A stretch of DNA of 64,000 nt, taken from positions 20,074,537-20,138,536 of the forward strand of contig OZ024804.1 in assembly GCA_964017045.1 (NCBI GenBank), in the 5' to 3' direction. This DNA is from Omphiscola glabra (Eukaryota > Mollusca > Gastropoda > Lymnaeidae). The first letter of the stretch is position 1, and each line of letters starts with the position of its first letter. Below the pieces are notes generated by a model. That model did no database searches. It was not told the origin of the DNA and was given only the letters and a program-made list of their open reading frames with translations. The position numbers and the translations under genes were made by a program. Shown here piece by piece: positions 22,690-35,045 of the stretch.

Positions 22690-23940
22690 TTACGTCTTAA
22701 GAATACTGTAACAGTTTTCTGTTTCTTTCAAAATGCATACATTAATTTTAGTGTAAAAAATAGTAAACAACATATTACAACACTTATACTTAACGTTAGG
22801 CCCAGGTGCACGTTTTTTACACACGGTCCGCGTTCGGTTATTTTTACATTACACCCGGCGTGTCCGAGTCCATGTCGGGTGTAAAAAAAAAAACGAGATC
22901 TCTTCCGTTTTCTATAATTTTCTCCACACAAGTGGGTGAAGGGCAAGGTTCAATATTTAGTTACTAATTTTTTTACATTTAAACTGAGAAGCATGTGTTG
23001 AGAAGTATGTGGGGGGTGGGGGGAGGTAAGTTGTAACGAAACTCCTGTGTAAATAAAATGATGTTTGTTTCATGTAACTCTCATACCAGAACAGAGGGAG
23101 GCAGAAAAAGAAAAGAATTAGAAGGCATGTCGGATACTAATGTATAAAGGGGGGCTTTTTAAGGCAATCCTTAGAAATTGTGGACACATCCACACCCCTT
23201 TTATATTTTTGGGTACAAGCTGCAAACTTTGCAGTTAGAGGCCACAAACAATGAACCCAAAGAGTAAACGAAAGATCATAATATATAATTTATGTTGTTA
23301 ATAAAAAGAAACTGCCAACATAATTTTCATTCAGTTAAGTTTTAAGTTAGCTTCTGACATCAGGAATGGGTCACAGTTCTGATTTATTTCATTTTTTTAA
23401 AAATTGTTTTATTTTGTTTTATTTTTTATTTTATTGTTTCATTTATTGTTTTATTTTAAAATTGTAAGTCGCTGTATTGTAGTTAGAGTTTGATAACAAT
23501 GACACAATATTCCGATCATTGTTAACAGTATTCAAATGCTAAAACTAACCAAAAAAAAAACAACAACATGTGTTAGAAAAACCGCACATTTGACACACAA
23601 AAGGCCCGGCTCAGCCCTACTAAACAAGTAGTTGAATTACCAAGTATTGGTAGAAATAGATTTTAAGATATTGTAATTGAATGGTCATTTATAATGAAGA
23701 CATAACTTCAAGAATTAAAAGCAACATTTGAGGCAGATTTGCGTAATAAAATTGAAATATGGTACAATTTTAAAAAGTTAAGATACTAAAACTATACTAA
23801 ATAGTAATCAAGTACAAACCAAAAGTCAAAATCACATCGTTATCAACCTTTTCCTGCAGGATGTAGATTATACATAGTGTTTTTGAGAACTTCAATGATT
23901 TAGACAGTTAAGTACAATATGTCATTTAATGAAATACTAA
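22690..23940. other. Intergenic, gene B upstream region
   Basis: No gene recognised. There are GGGG and AAAA runs and a (TTTTATT)n-like tract near 23405-23460. Confidence 0.4.
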
Positions 23941-24240
23941 TGGTGACACGTTTATCAACGCTGTCTGTGACCCTCATTACTCCCACTTGTTCACGGGAAG
24001 TTAATGTGCTTCACACCGGAAGCAGAACCCAAAATAACCAGCCGAACACAACAAGTGGAGTTGTTGTTTGACTGCTGTTGGATAATTGCAAACTTAAAGT
24101 GCTTTTAACTAACCTTTGCTCCCAGTGTTAACCGAAATCAAATATGTTGACGGGACTCTTCTTTTGAAAGAAATTTTAAGTTGTTATTTCCTATCATCCT
24201 AGGAATGATCATGGCTGTTCCATGCTACTATCATTGGCTT
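23890..24240 (-). promoter_or_regulatory. Conserved upstream block of gene B with paired ETS-like sites
   Basis: Plus-strand GGGAAGT at 23995-24001 and CCGGAAGC at 24016-24023. The two GGAAG cores are 22 bp apart. The surrounding sequence (TTAGACAGTTAAG..., CTTCACACCGGAAGCAGAAC, TAACCTTTGCTCCC, ATCATCCTAGGAATGATC) aligns by eye to the relic D block at 31735-32060 and more loosely to the C, E and G blocks. It lies about 1.7 kb upstream of the ATG, so it may be the promoter of a 5' untranslated exon. Confidence 0.55.
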
Positions 24241-24419
24241 CATTTGGGGGGGGGGGGGGGTTGCGTGGTGAGGGGCAAGCCGCATCGAGTGACACCCTTC
24301 AGGGTGATGAGACCAAATGTTAAAAACTCAACAAAATAATAAATCTACGGACACATTTTTAAATCTTCGGGATTTTTAAGGACGAACACATTTTTAAGGA
24401 CTTTCTAGAATTTATTTTG

Positions 24420-25673
24420 TTGAACGTATGTAACTAAAAAAATGAAATATTCGTTAGCAGTGCGTGTGCACACAAAGCAGTTTCCAAGAGCGTCTCACGC
24501 TTGTAGAGGCTTCCCGTTTCTGAAGTAACCCATATTGTAAATTAATAACAATCAGAGAAAAGAAACAATAGCGAATAAATATATATATATATATTTTATT
24601 TGTATTTACTTTTAATTGATACAGTGTAATAAAGAAAATACTTTGAATATACGTTGAAAAAATACAATTCCAATCTTGTAACAAACTGCAGAAGAAATAA
24701 TTGAGAGCAGAAAATGTTATTAACAGGAAACGCAGTAACGTAACTCTAGAAACAATTATACATGTGAAGAATGGAAAGAATCAAATGTGTGTCTTGCGCA
24801 CTGCAAATAACATGTGCTTAAACATTCACGGCTTAGAGAAACTCTAGTCAGATTACTTAAATGGTTTATTTATGACAATGTACAGTACCATTGTTGTTTT
24901 GTTTTACTATTCCCTCCATCCCGACCCCCACACAACTCATTTGTGCGATTATATATGTTAGGTACATCATAAAGAGTCATATGAGATAAAGTAATTCTTT
25001 GAGATACCTATTCCAAGTAAGTACCTTGTATAAGTTTCCATTTTACACAAGGTTAAAAAAAAAAAGGGGGGGGGGGGAATAAAATGAAGATAAATTTAAG
25101 TAATCTGTACACATCAAAAGTAAAAATTTATATAATGGTTGATAAAAGAATGATGTTCATTAAAACGGAAATGATATTGAGGGAAATACCAAACAGTAAA
25201 CAAAAAAAAAAGTTCAATTAAAGGAATGCAAATTGAGGAAATGGTAAAAGATAAAAATAAAATGATCTTAGTACAAATAAGATATATAAAGACAAGGTAA
25301 AAGAGACATTTAAAAAAAAAGGTAAAAAAGAATATTACTATCAAGTATTCATTTTGTTCAGACCATTGTGACATGTTCCAGCGTGTGACAATTGTGACAT
25401 TTTCCAGTGTCTGACCGTTGTGACATATTTGAGCGTCTGACGATGTTGACATGTTCCAGCGTCTGACCAATGTGACATTTTCCTGCGTCTGAACATTGTG
25501 ACATGTTCCAGCGTCTAACACTTTTGACATTTTAAGTGTCTGACTATTGTGAGTTACTTAATGTGTATTTATTAAGTTACTTAATGTGTATTTCTGAGTT
25601 ACTTAATGTGTATGTTCTGAGTTACTTAATGATTTTCTTTCCTGTTTTAATTTGTGTGTGAAAGATCAATTAT
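24420..25673 (-). repeat. 3' flank of gene C, duplicated downstream of gene G
   Basis: Segments such as AATCAGAGAAAAGAAACAAT, ACAAACTGCAGAAGAAATAA and AAGTAATTCTTTGAGATACC align to 51667-52870 downstream of gene G with many small differences. The gene duplication therefore included at least 1.2 kb past the stop codon. Whether the conserved part is 3' UTR or simply shared ancestry is unknown. Confidence 0.6.
25364..25553. repeat. 26-bp tandem repeat (about 7 copies)
   Basis: Degenerate units of GACCATTGTGACATGTTCCA GCGTCT. Followed at 25551-25632 by four copies of a 22-24 bp GAGTTACTTAATGTGTAT unit. Weak, single-copy counterparts exist at the matching place below gene G (53230-53400). Confidence 0.85.
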
Positions 25674-27238
25674 CTATTGCGTGTGTATTGTATTTGGTAT
25701 CACATCATCTGCTGGTAAGTTTGTATATACGTTTAAGTCCGAAGTTTCATCCAAATTCTTTCCATGCTGTTCTTGTTGCAAAAAACCCCATGGCCAGTTG
25801 TGCTGACGTCGTTTGAAAATCAAGCAACATGCTACAGCAGACGACACTACTGTGGAGATTGAGAGTGTCCCAATAATGACATGGATGTAAACAGGAATGT
25901 GTCCATGGCATTTGATAGGATATGTTCCGGTTTCTTCCATTCTGGGACTTTGACTGGACACAACATCAGCAGATGACGATGACGTCGTGATTTGTGTAGC
26001 ATCTGTTTCAGAGGAGAAGACTGACATCGACTGTGATTCCAACAATGAAGCTCTAGTTAAAGTTGTCACTGATGTCAAAAGAAGAATGTCTTTTGGTTTT
26101 AATGTATCTTTTTTCGAAGATGACGTTGTCAGCATAGAGCTGGTAATAGATGATGAAGTCGATGGCAGCCTTGCAGATGATGGCAACTTTGATGTTTGAT
26201 CAAGACAAGAATTAGAATCTGATTTTGTGTCGGGCTTCGGTTTGTCGGCTTGTTTGTCCCTCGGTAACACTAAATCCACAGTTATGTCAAACAAATGTTT
26301 ATTTTCAAGAATCTGATCGACGCCGGACAGTATTGTAATGCTATCATGGTTACACGACGTGTTGGCCATATGAAATTTGTACCACGTTTGTCCCTTTTGT
26401 CGTTTATAGGTCTTTAACATGCGTTGACAGATAAAAAAATAAACGTAATTTCTTTCGCATTGGAATGACCTCAGATATAGGTCAGTGTCGTCGTTTGTGA
26501 AATAATCAATGACTGAACTCAGCTTGTTACCAGGAATTAAGGTGCTCCTTTTCGCTTTAGTAGTATCATTGCACAAGGTCATATACAACCTGTTAAGCAT
26601 AAAAAAAATATTTTTAATAGACTTTAAGTTGCCGAGAAACATATTTTAAATGTGTGTAGTTAATATAAATGAATTCAAGCCATGCAACTAACTGCAATCA
26701 TAATACATTTTGCAATACGAAACAACTAGAAACATTTAGACATTAGAGTCCGGTTGGCGGTATGACACTGACACGCTAAAAAAAAAGTCCGGCAACTCCT
26801 GCGATACCTTTGGTGTCCAACTGTATCATACACATGACGTATCACTGTATTTCCAGTTGAGTTGATAAAGGACATCTTCTGACTGTAAGCCACCGTTTTC
26901 AGCTCATAAAATCCCAGGCTGGTGATGTCACCAAGTGAAAATATCACCATCACCCCCACCCCACACCCCCCTACACACACACACATTTTTTTATACTGAC
27001 GGATGCCAGAATTAAAACCAACCATTTTTTTTTATTATAACAATTTTTTTTTAAAAATATGTTTAAACGCTGCTTACAATCTCAAGTCTCCAAAATTGAT
27101 TCCACTGTAACTTTTTTTAGTATATGAAATGTTAAAGAAGTTTATAGTTTTGCTGTCGACAACTTCTTGTCCTCCCCTTCCACGCGTGCAGCAGCCGATG
27201 AGTAGCCAGAAGATAACAGACAGCAACGCGTTGCCCAT
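25674..27238 (-). CDS. Gene C: cluster member, type I membrane protein with YTNL tail
   Basis: Exon 1 27078-27238 (161 nt, 12 nt longer than in B, E, F and G) and exon 2 25674-26589; 358 residues. Exon 1 starts MGNALLSVIFWLLIGCCTRG, a signal peptide, and contains SYSGINFGD matching the family YGGVKFG phrase. Donor GTAAGC, acceptor CTTAACAG, phase 2. The ectodomain has LYMTLCND, TDLYLRSFQCERN, FFICQRMLKTY, MANTSC and ILSGVDQILENKHL. The fifth conserved Cys (in LQC/IECE of B and G) is absent here, while extra Cys occur in the stalk. The stalk is rich in Ser/Thr/Lys. Transmembrane segment about 286-312 ends ACCLIF before KRRQ. The 46-residue tail has NVYTNLPADDVIPNT; YTN is a YxN (Grb2-type SH2) consensus as well as YxxL. 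Function unknown. Confidence 0.87.
26700..27025. other. Gene C intron, part
   Basis: Intron 26590-27077 contains CA/AC and C runs. The open frame seen on the minus strand here is not flanked by splice signals and is treated as spurious. Confidence 0.5.
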
Positions 27239-27889
27239 ATTTGCCTTCGTAAATGATCACCTTAATTTAAAGCTAGTAAGCACCAGTAAGGCGAACTTGG
27301 CTTGGCTACCACGTTAACTAGTTAGATGTTTGTTCCTAAGAAAAACACACATATATCTAAAGTTAGAGAGATGATTGTAAAACGCCTGGAAATGTTTCAG
27401 AGAGTTAATGATTTAACGTTTCAATTTATATATATTATATATATATACATATATGTACACATACACACACATATATATATTAAACTATTAAGTAAGCATA
27501 ATGCTTCAAGTAGCAAAAATCATTAAATATTCTTTACAATTTGACGTAAAAAACAGATGCAAATAATATTAAAAATCTCTTTTGTTTTCCTCTGTTCAGG
27601 AAAAGAACCGAGAAGTAACTATTAACAAAGACTTGATCTTAGTTAATTACAAATATTGATATTTTTTTAGTTTTTTTTTGTTTTGTTTGTTTGTTTACTA
27701 TAAAATTTAATGAGTGTGTAAAATAAATTAGATTTTTTTCATATATCGTGTATGCATCGGTTTCCAGTATATTCAACATTTCATGTCTATGATTAAAAGC
27801 AATCCTTGACTAAGTTTAAAAAAAAAAAAAAAGGTTTTTGTTAGTGCTGTAAAATTTTTGCACGCCGCCTGTTTAATATCAGTTAGTAA

Positions 27890-28052
27890 ATGCTTAAAAA
27901 GAATATTAAATACTGTTACTATATTATACTTAGTTTAGAAACACATGGCTACAATGATTTTAAAGAAACTGATGTTTTTTTTATATTTTTTTAACGTCTA
28001 ACTAAGTATAACACAGTAACAGTATTTAATATTATTTTTAAGCATTTAGAAA
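27890..28052. repeat. Inverted repeat with flanking direct repeat
   Basis: An arm of about 46 bp at 27890-27937 (ATGCTTAAAAAGAATATTAA ...) is repeated inverted at about 28003-28050 with roughly three mismatches. Each arm is followed by the same direct sequence TTAGAAACACATGGCTACAA TGATTT (27940-27965 and about 28051-28076). A decayed version of that phrase occurs upstream of gene E near 40657. Confidence 0.7.
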
Positions 28053-28329
28053 CACATGGCTACAATGATTTGAAAGTTACTGTTGATTATTATTTCTTTT
28101 TTTTTTAACGTCAAACTCGTAATTAATCTCGAGAATTAAAAATATATAAAAGGTAACACGTATACAGTGCAAACTATCCCATATAGTCAAATCACACAAC
28201 TACATTTTTACAAAAATAGTTTCATTAAATAGTCAACCTTAAACAGTTCTCAAAATAGTATATGTATAAGAAGTTTTAAAAAAAAATAGACCAGCATAAT
28301 AATGTAGTACATTCGGATAGGCTGATGCC

Positions 28330-28710
28330 CCCTTAGGTGATATATTTTGGAGACTACTGATGCAAGCCTAGTTGCGCCCTCATATAGGTACAGGAAGTTC
28401 ATCAGCTTTACAACGGAAGCATTACGATATGATCAAATAGAGATTAAACGTTTTGCTGGCGTTTGATCTCGTTTCGGTAACCATAAGCTCAAAGTGTTTT
28501 CATGTCGATAGTGTACTGAAGTGTGCTATAAAACCAAAATTTACAGTTTGATTCAACTGTTACATTTTTTATTTATTTATTTTTAATTTTTTTTTTTTAC
28601 ATATCGTGTCATTTTCTATGCACGATCCCAGATACTCAAGTTTTAAATGTTAACATTTAGATGTAACAAAAGTAAAAGGAAATGAAGCATTGAACCCAGA
28701 CAGATGTATG
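28330..28710 (-). promoter_or_regulatory. Conserved upstream block of gene C with paired ETS-like sites
   Basis: Plus-strand AGGAAGTT at 28392-28399 and CGGAAGC at 28414-28420; GGAAG cores are 22 bp apart, as in B and G. Neighbouring TTTGATCTCGTTTCGGTAAC and AATGTTAACATTTAGATGTA phrases recur upstream of E and G. About 1.16 kb upstream of the ATG. Confidence 0.55.
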
Positions 28711-29340
28711 TAATGTTTATATTGTCCATAATAATTTTAATATTTTTAAGCATTTTTTTTTTGGAAACAAATTAAAATTTTAGGACACTATTTAAAAAAA
28801 ATAATAATCGCTCAATATTTCTAGCCTATGGTTACATATACAGCGACATGGTAACGATTCTGAAATATGTTTCCACGTAATCAAGAATAATTGACCTACT
28901 TACTAGTTGATAGTTCTTGTAAAAGGCATTTTTATGGAAAATTCGTCACACATTTTAAAAGTGAAATATAACTACGTCAACTCAAGAGTTTCTGAAAAAA
29001 ATATGTTTGCGGAGATTCAATACTAACTTTTATCTTATTTTTTTCAATAATAATTATAATTTATTATTGACTACATTTCAATATGTCTTTTTTTTTTCTT
29101 TATTCAGACCCCTAGCGCTCAGTTGCGTTGATTCTATGATTCGTTGGTTATCAAGAACACAAAACTTGACACTTAATAGTCTATTATCTTTAATGCAAGA
29201 ATCGTCCAACCGATAACAGTAGAGATGTTTTTAAACAAATCTCAACAAACCCTTTAAAAAAGCCTATTATACAAATGCCTCTATACAGAAGCTCTACAAA
29301 CAGAGTAACGTTTTCAACGTCTACGGGCGCTTATAAAAAG

Positions 29341-29622
29341 GACACACCCAGATGAGCCCGGCATGTTGTGAGATTGCCAGATAGAAGATATCTTGAACAA
29401 CTAATGTCTTGTGAACTTTTCAGAGGACGACGCTCAGCAAATGGGCAGAAAAAAAACTTCAATGTCCGTCTAAAAGCTTCCCTTAATACAGGGAAATCGA
29501 CTTTCATTTGCGGGAAATACTTGATTTGGATCGTACACGCTGGAAAGGCTGTCTCACTGTTGGAGCATAATGCAAAGAAAGCGCACGGAAAGGAACAGCA
29601 GAATCGATTCAAGTCCACTTAG
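29341..29622 (+). pseudogene. LINE C-terminal domain fragment
   Basis: The plus frame reads ARHVVRLPDRRYLEQL then MSCELFRGRRSANGQKKNF and NVRLKASL, ending with KAHGKEQQNRFKS. This matches the region after the reverse transcriptase of non-LTR elements (WAGHVxRMPDxRLPxxLxYGEL, GKRxxGGQKKRYKDxLKxSL). The expected Trp before ARHVV is a TGA here. Eighty-four codons are otherwise open, so this remnant is younger than the one at 13.6 kb. Confidence 0.7.
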
Positions 29623-29639
29623 GATCCTTAATAACGTGA

Positions 29640-31339
29640 GTCCTACATACAGACAAAAGCTTTCCAGGCACAAAGATGACTTGCAAGACAGCTGACTACT
29701 CATCGTTGAAAATAGCTTGGGTCATCTTTGCATGCCACAAAAAATAAGAACAACTCTAAATAAACAATACTGTAACATCGGGCAGTCTTTGTCCAAATGC
29801 TATCTTGACTATAATCCGGTGCATTTATGTGTAATGCATGACTCATAACATTTTATTCGTAAAATACAACAACTGGTTCATTTAAAAGTGGCATACACTT
29901 TACAAATGTTTGTAGGATAAAAGAAATGTAAGTATGGGCGATTTTTTTCCTGACATACTCCTTCACCCTTTGATGCTCATAAGAAACGTACACATAATGT
30001 GGTATTAATTTGTGGCGAAAATCCATGATAACAAGCTAATAGAGTCCATGTATGCCATTTGTGTGTGTTTGCTGTTTAAGATAAACAATTAAAACACTTT
30101 AAACAGTGCTAAGATGTTCAGAAAGAAAATGTAATAAAACCTGAACATAATGAGGAAAACGTTAGAAAAAAGAAAACAAATATTATGGAATATGTTAAAA
30201 AGTTTCATTGCAAATTTTTTCAGTGTATTATTTAAATTTCATAACAAATAAAAATGTTAATACCCCGACTGATTCCCCACATCTGACCGATAAACGATGC
30301 TGCTGGCCGCCATCCATGGCTTGTCATGTAAAAGTTCTGGGGTGGGTGGGGTGAATAAGCATTAGTTTTTGTTTTGTCTCTATACAGCTGTTCTCTTTTA
30401 CATAAATGTATTATATTTCATTGTCACGATTATATCTCTTTTTCTAAAATTTTTATGTACAGCGCTGTGAGCCCAGTCCTAGGCTGGGGTACCGCGCTAT
30501 ATACGACAACTAATAATACTAATTAAACAATATATATGTTTTTGTAATGTGTCAACCTTATAGCACAATTATATTAGAGTTTATTCCAAATAGTCAAAAT
30601 AGTTCCACAGTACTCATATATTTAATGAAAATCATCAGTATACGTTTTTCGTAAATCGTAAATTGTATTTAAAAAATTTGCTATCAGAAGTCATACTGTC
30701 ATGCATTGTTTTTAACCTTTTAAATATTGTAGCACGTACTTAAATGGTGGTAATTTAGATGGTCGGTGTGACAAAGAGCATGACACTGTCACCGAAATAG
30801 TCATATGTAATTGCTACTAAACACAGTGTTACGAACTATTACTTGCATTAAATAGGTCAATGGCTTCGTATAGTCTAGTGGTAATTAGTAACACCCTCAA
30901 GATCAAATATTTGATGTGGTTATTTTTGCAGCAACTCATCCGATTGCATTCTTCCTCCCACAAACTGTCTGTAACTCAATAACTACTTAAACTATAATAA
31001 AGACAAACGTCACCACTCGTTCCCAAAACGTCACCAATACAAACCATATAACAACAGCCACACATATAATCTCTTCACCAAATGTGCTCAGTAAAAAATA
31101 AATTATACAAGCCACAAAGCATAGCCAACACTCATTGAACACAGCATTAAAACTCAGCAAAATACCAAAAAGAACATGGTTGTGTGTTTGCGTAAGGTTA
31201 CACAATGTATCTTGTTGATTACTATATTTGACCTAAAGCATACTTTTCGGTTTAAATTTCCTGCATAACAACGACGTAACCTTTGGCAATCTTGAAAAGT
31301 TTATTAATTTTTTTTAAATAGTTTACTTTTTATCTCATT
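29640..31339. other. Intergenic with SINE-like scraps
   Basis: A tRNA-like A-box phrase (TATAGTCTAGTGGTAA) near 30870 and GCAACTCATCCG near 30933 resemble a decayed SINE. The repeat fragment at 30460-30530 also lies here. The hydrophobic minus frame at 30987-31205 has no supporting gene context. Confidence 0.35.
30460..30530 (+). repeat. Interspersed repeat fragment (partner 21845-21925)
   Basis: Shares CCTAGGCTGGGGTACCGCGC T and an ACTAATAATACTAAT tail with the copy in the gene B intron. Confidence 0.6.
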
Positions 31340-31465
31340 TAAACTGACCTAACCATAAACGGTTCTGGAATATGAAAACTTATAAATATGAAAAAAATGT
31401 TAAATTATTATCGACATCGCCCAGTCCTCGAGTTTGGCTGTGTACAGAGACGCACAAAATTAATA
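31340..31465 (-). pseudogene. Relic D: orphan exon 1 of the cluster family
   Basis: Minus-strand sequence aligns to exon 1 of gene B: CVSVHSQTRG followed by GDVDNNL and, after a frame change, KFSYSRTVYG. The initiator ATG is lost (ATTAATTTTGTG in its place), there are in-frame stops, and the frame shifts between the two halves. No exon 2 is found downstream. The upstream promoter-like block is still recognisable at 31735-32060, so this is the remnant of a whole duplicated gene that lost its main exon. Confidence 0.75.
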
Positions 31466-31734
31466 TTTATACGAAATATATTACTTCAAGAACTAAAAAT
31501 CTAAATTTGCTTCCTTTTTTTTTTTTTTTTTTCGTTGCTGTTTTTATGGTGTCTTTATTTAATTTCAAGAATTAAAACTATACTAAAGTAAGGTAAAGTG
31601 TAAGTTACGAAGACACTTCGAAACAAATACAAACTGAACCTCAAATTTTTGTCTAATATCAAATGGTTCCTGGAAAAAAAAAAGATAATGTAAGAAATTA
31701 AAAGCTTTAAACGGACGCGAAGTTAGTTCATGAG

Positions 31735-32060
31735 AATTTCATCGATATAGACAGTAATATGGGTTATTTTTTTTTTAATGTAATAAAGAAGGCGACATGT
31801 TTTGGACACTGCCGAATCACTGTTATTTGTGTCCTCTCTATTCCTGACGCTGATATGCTTCACAACGGAAACAGAATCCACTCGACCAGGCGATTGGAAC
31901 ATGTAAAGTCATTATTCCAAATCGCTCTGATAATTTGCCAGTTTTAAGTGTCTTCAAGTTAACCTTTGACCCTACGGAAGTCTAAAACCATCTTTGTTAA
32001 CATGCCTCCGTTATTTTTAAATGTTAGCTTTCCTGTCATCCCATGAGCGATGGTAGCGAA
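31735..32060 (-). promoter_or_regulatory. Decayed upstream block of relic D
   Basis: Contains ATATAGACAGTAATATG, ATGCTTCACAACGGAAACAG and CTGTCATCCCATGAGCGATG, matching the gene B block in order. Only the second GGAA core (31867) remains; the first ETS-like core is lost. Confidence 0.5.
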
Positions 32061-32064
32061 TGAT

Positions 32065-35040
32065 TCAAGGTCAACATTTGGACATAACAAAGTATTACAA
32101 TAACAGTCTAATGTTGAAATGTCGGTTACACGTTCTCAAGTTTTTTAAGAGCTCTTGAACAACGTGAATAACCAAAATAACTCATAACATAACTTGTATA
32201 ATATTGAAAGACATAAACCAAACAACAGTAGATCATTCAAAAGCAACAGAAAGTACGACACACACTTATAGGATCTAATAATATGCAGTTTTTAATTTTG
32301 TTTACAAACACTTTGTAATGTATTTTAACAAATTAAAATGAAACAACGAACACACACTAACGCGTTTCAATAAACATTGTGCTTAACACTTTTAATATTT
32401 TTTTCCTTATACTAGTAAATATGGTAATAAGGTAACACATAATGTGCTCCATTCTATTACAAAATCGCAACATCCATAAGCGCAATATTTACAAATTTAA
32501 ATGATTAAGGTTTTTTGATATATTGCTTTTTATTTTATTATTTTTTTAAAGTATATTTAAAACATAAGACTTTTGATCTCCTTTTAAACATTATATTTGG
32601 GAAATAGCTAATAATAAAACTGGCCTAATTTAAAAAAAAAATATATTATAGATAATTATAATATACAAAAAGCAATATTCATTAAAAGAGTTGCTGTACT
32701 ACATATTTATCATATATATATATATATAATAGTTTTACGAAACCCTTTTAAACAAATTTTAAAAAATGAGTCATGCTCTTTTTTTTATATTGTAAAAGAC
32801 ATATATGTCTCTAATTTAAGAAACATATTTATACTTTTATTTAAATATCTATAACATTAGCAAATTTGATGTATTGGTGAATTCGTTAAAATTTAGCCCA
32901 AATCTTGCCTCGCTATTGAAATATATGTTCGTAAAATTGTAAATAAAATCTTCGTATGTCTAAAGAAGTAAAATCTGAAATAACCTTTTTGTTATTTAAA
33001 GAATATGGTTATTTATTTACATTTAAATCTTTCTTTGAGTTCTAATCTGACGCATAATTAGGTTTGGAGATATTAATATTAGAATGTGACCTCACCCACG
33101 AAACACAATTTTCCTTATTCTTTAAATTGTAATTCATTTTATTTTTTAAAGTTCACAATTTTTTTTTAATTTGTCAATTCACTAAAAATTACGTGTCTAA
33201 TAATTTTGTGTTTGGAAATACTACGACATAAACGAGTTCCCGCAAGTTCTCAAAATCTGTTCAAAACTAATTCCACTCCCAGTTTTTTGTAACTTTAAAT
33301 GTACAAAACTGAATACGGTAAAATTGAGATTTGACATTTTTTTTTAAAATTATCAAATTTCATTGCGTTTTGAGCCAAGAATGTAAAATTTCTCACAATC
33401 TGTCAAAGCCAATTAATTGCAATTTATATGATTGTTATATAACATTTTATTATTAAAAAGCAAATTAAGCCCCACATTTCAATAAATGTAATATTCCTGG
33501 TTGTAATGATATTCCCATTCACATAAATATGTACAATCCCTTACATTTGTTTTCTATAGAAGGTAAAAAAAAAATTATATAAAATTCACCCAAACAATCT
33601 GAGGTGTATCGTGTACCAGGTGAACAAATCACATCACCCTCTCCGTTACATATATTATTTAATATTTAGTTAACATTAATAAAAGCATCCAATGTATGAT
33701 ATCCCCCTACGCACACTTTTGACAAGTCTCCGACCTATAGCAATATTATTTTTTCCCTCCCCCATTTAAAACGCACTTTACTGAAATTTGTGGGAGTGGG
33801 GGGTAATAATATAATATAGTTCCATATATTACCTATAAATTATGTTGTTCTTTTTTTTATAAATTAAAATATACACCAACGTTAAAAAGTGTAAAAGTAA
33901 TTGAGGAACTAGAGATGATGATATCAACATTTACCACTTTCAAATAGGCCATGCCTTTGCACACCCTGAATTATATTATATTATAATGTCCCACATGCAG
34001 TTTGCCATATTGTACTGCATTTTAAAACAAAGAAATGGTTATAGATCTATTTTATATTTTGAAACTTAAATTTGTTAATTGTTATATTAAAATTTTTCTA
34101 TATCTTATTATTTTCGGGTTTGATTAAAAAATAAACCAATTTCAATTTCATAGATTGTGTTGATATTGAGATGAAGGATGAGTGAGTCAGTGAGTTGTTT
34201 TTGGCAATGACTTTCATGGAACTTTTAATGCCGTAAACAGCATTTTCTTAATTACAATATTTTAAACGTTAATTTCCTTTAGTCTCCTAAAAAAACTTTA
34301 TAAATTCACATTTTGGGAGTTTAAAATAAGTAAAACATATTACACATTTTAAAAGGACAATAATAACGTCATTGTGGTTTTTAAAAACTTTATTTTACAA
34401 TTTAAAAATGAAAGCAATTTTATATATTTCTTTTAGATGTCGGGAAAAAAGTATAATCTGTTTTGTTATTGTCTTGCTTTCTCGAAGACTAAGGCTAAAT
34501 CAATATAAGAATAAAGAATGCCAAATCATGTTACAACACATTTAGCTAAAATACTTAAAATAATTATTTCATCAATATATTAAAGTTATTTCTCATATTT
34601 AATAATAATCGTGAAGTGATTAAGATGAGGTATACTTACATATCGGTCAGAACATTTTTTTTTTAAAATATCAGATTTATTCAATCAGAAAACCGTTAAA
34701 ATGATAACAAAAATCTAAATATCAAGATTTTTTTTAAAATCCCACTTCGAAATATACATTGTTTTAAATGATTCAAATATTAAAATATGACATTTAATAA
34801 ATTGTATAACTGTAAGACGATGCAGTTATTATATGACAGAAAATATACCATTATTTGTTTTCTAATTTCAATATCGTAACTCCTTCTTTCTACAATACTT
34901 TAAAAAAAAAATTAACAATATTTGTAAATACAACTTGTCACTTTGAAGAACTAAACTTGGTCAGGAAATACGGAGTAGAAAATACATCTGACGAGATGTT
35001 CAGTGGCACGAACTTTTCTAAAAACAATTTGCCACCATTA
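32065..35040. other. Very AT-rich intergenic DNA
   Basis: No gene, exon signature or repeat terminus recognised. Confidence 0.5.
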
Positions 35041-35045
35041 CTCCA

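Noticed and set aside
25987..26199. Acidic plus-strand frame (and similar ones at 46472-46876 and 53817-54065)
   Set aside because: Antisense of Ser/Thr-rich stalks, which read as Asp/Glu/Val-rich frames on the opposite strand.
30987..31205. Hydrophobic 72-residue minus-strand frame as a small membrane protein
   Set aside because: Chance hydrophobic frame in AT-rich DNA with no conserved relative in the other blocks and no splice context.
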